Source: Sulfitobacter geojensis (GTDB taxonomy: Bacteria; Pseudomonadota; Alphaproteobacteria; Rhodobacterales; Rhodobacteraceae). From it: 64,000 nt of DNA. Each line of letters opens with the position of its first letter. Position 1 is the first letter of the stretch. Positions 63,951-64,000 of the stretch are shown here, one piece after another. Position numbers and translations under genes: made by a program. A model generated the notes under the pieces. The model had not been told where the DNA came from. It searched no databases and was given only the letters and a program-made list of their open reading frames with translations. Location: positions 3,472,001 to 3,536,000 of the forward strand of contig NZ_JASE01000005.1 of the NCBI RefSeq assembly GCF_000622325.1. Direction: 5' to 3'.

Positions 63951-64000
63951 TTAAAATTCCTTCGTTGATCATCTTAACGAAGTATTAACCTTTCCTAACC

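Noticed and set aside
1..64000. CRISPR arrays, insertion sequences, prophage genes or integrases
   Set aside because: No regular repeat-spacer pattern, transposase, integrase or phage structural motif was seen; the three tRNA genes are not flanked by an integrase or by an evident duplicated 3' end.

Overview
The window looks like a chromosomal segment of a marine Roseobacter-group alphaproteobacterium (Rhodobacterales). The support is a GAAC-N7-GAAC SOS box in front of imuA-imuB-dnaE2, a murA/DUF2948/hisD/UPF0262/phosphatase block, an AapJQMP (BztABCD-type) amino-acid transporter, the rpmH-rnpA-yidD-yidC-engB-argB string, an ATP12 chaperone, and heavy investment in quaternary-amine and polyamine-type uptake. 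The genus cannot be fixed from sequence reading alone. All functions are assigned from motifs and remembered family features; no database search was run.

Bases 1-12200 hold accessory catabolism. An alpha/beta hydrolase and a Rieske oxygenase (cut by the window edge) lie on the minus strand. A single-domain response regulator is followed by a tightly overlapping trio: a PLP ammonia-lyase, an M24 hydrolase and a maleate-isomerase-like enzyme, recalling part of the ectoine-utilisation (eut/doe) set. Convergent with the trio is a four-gene spermidine/putrescine-type ABC transporter. A 3-hydroxyisobutyrate-dehydrogenase-like reductase and a DeoR-family regulator follow.

Bases 12200-25000 are the most unusual part. 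Two paralogous pairs, each a dimethylglycine-dehydrogenase-like flavoprotein and a choline-kinase-like phosphotransferase, flank a glycine-betaine-type ABC transporter whose two permease domains are fused in one protein. The block also has a HisN-like phosphatase and ends with a cysteine-containing homologue of the glycine/betaine/proline reductase B subunits, normally enzymes of anaerobes. Two nearly identical 18-bp motifs (TGTTGAT repeated with a 10-bp period) lie in the two divergent promoter regions and are the best candidate for the DeoR operator. I read this as a regulated system for import and demethylation of an N-methylated compound, substrate unknown.

Bases 25000-64000 are mainly housekeeping: cell wall and histidine synthesis, three tRNAs, the SOS mutasome, a sensor kinase, a flavin disulfide reductase with a TVP38 membrane protein, RNase P/YidC/membrane insertion genes, tRNA thiolation, an EAL protein, argB, the amino-acid transporter, ATP12/HAD/RluC/CrcB/RarA, and the distal spc-alpha ribosomal operon (rplO-secY-adk-rpsM-rpsK-rpoA-rplQ) ending in a clear intrinsic terminator. 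Several strong hairpins interrupt operons between highly and weakly expressed genes, and one 23-bp hairpin element occurs twice.
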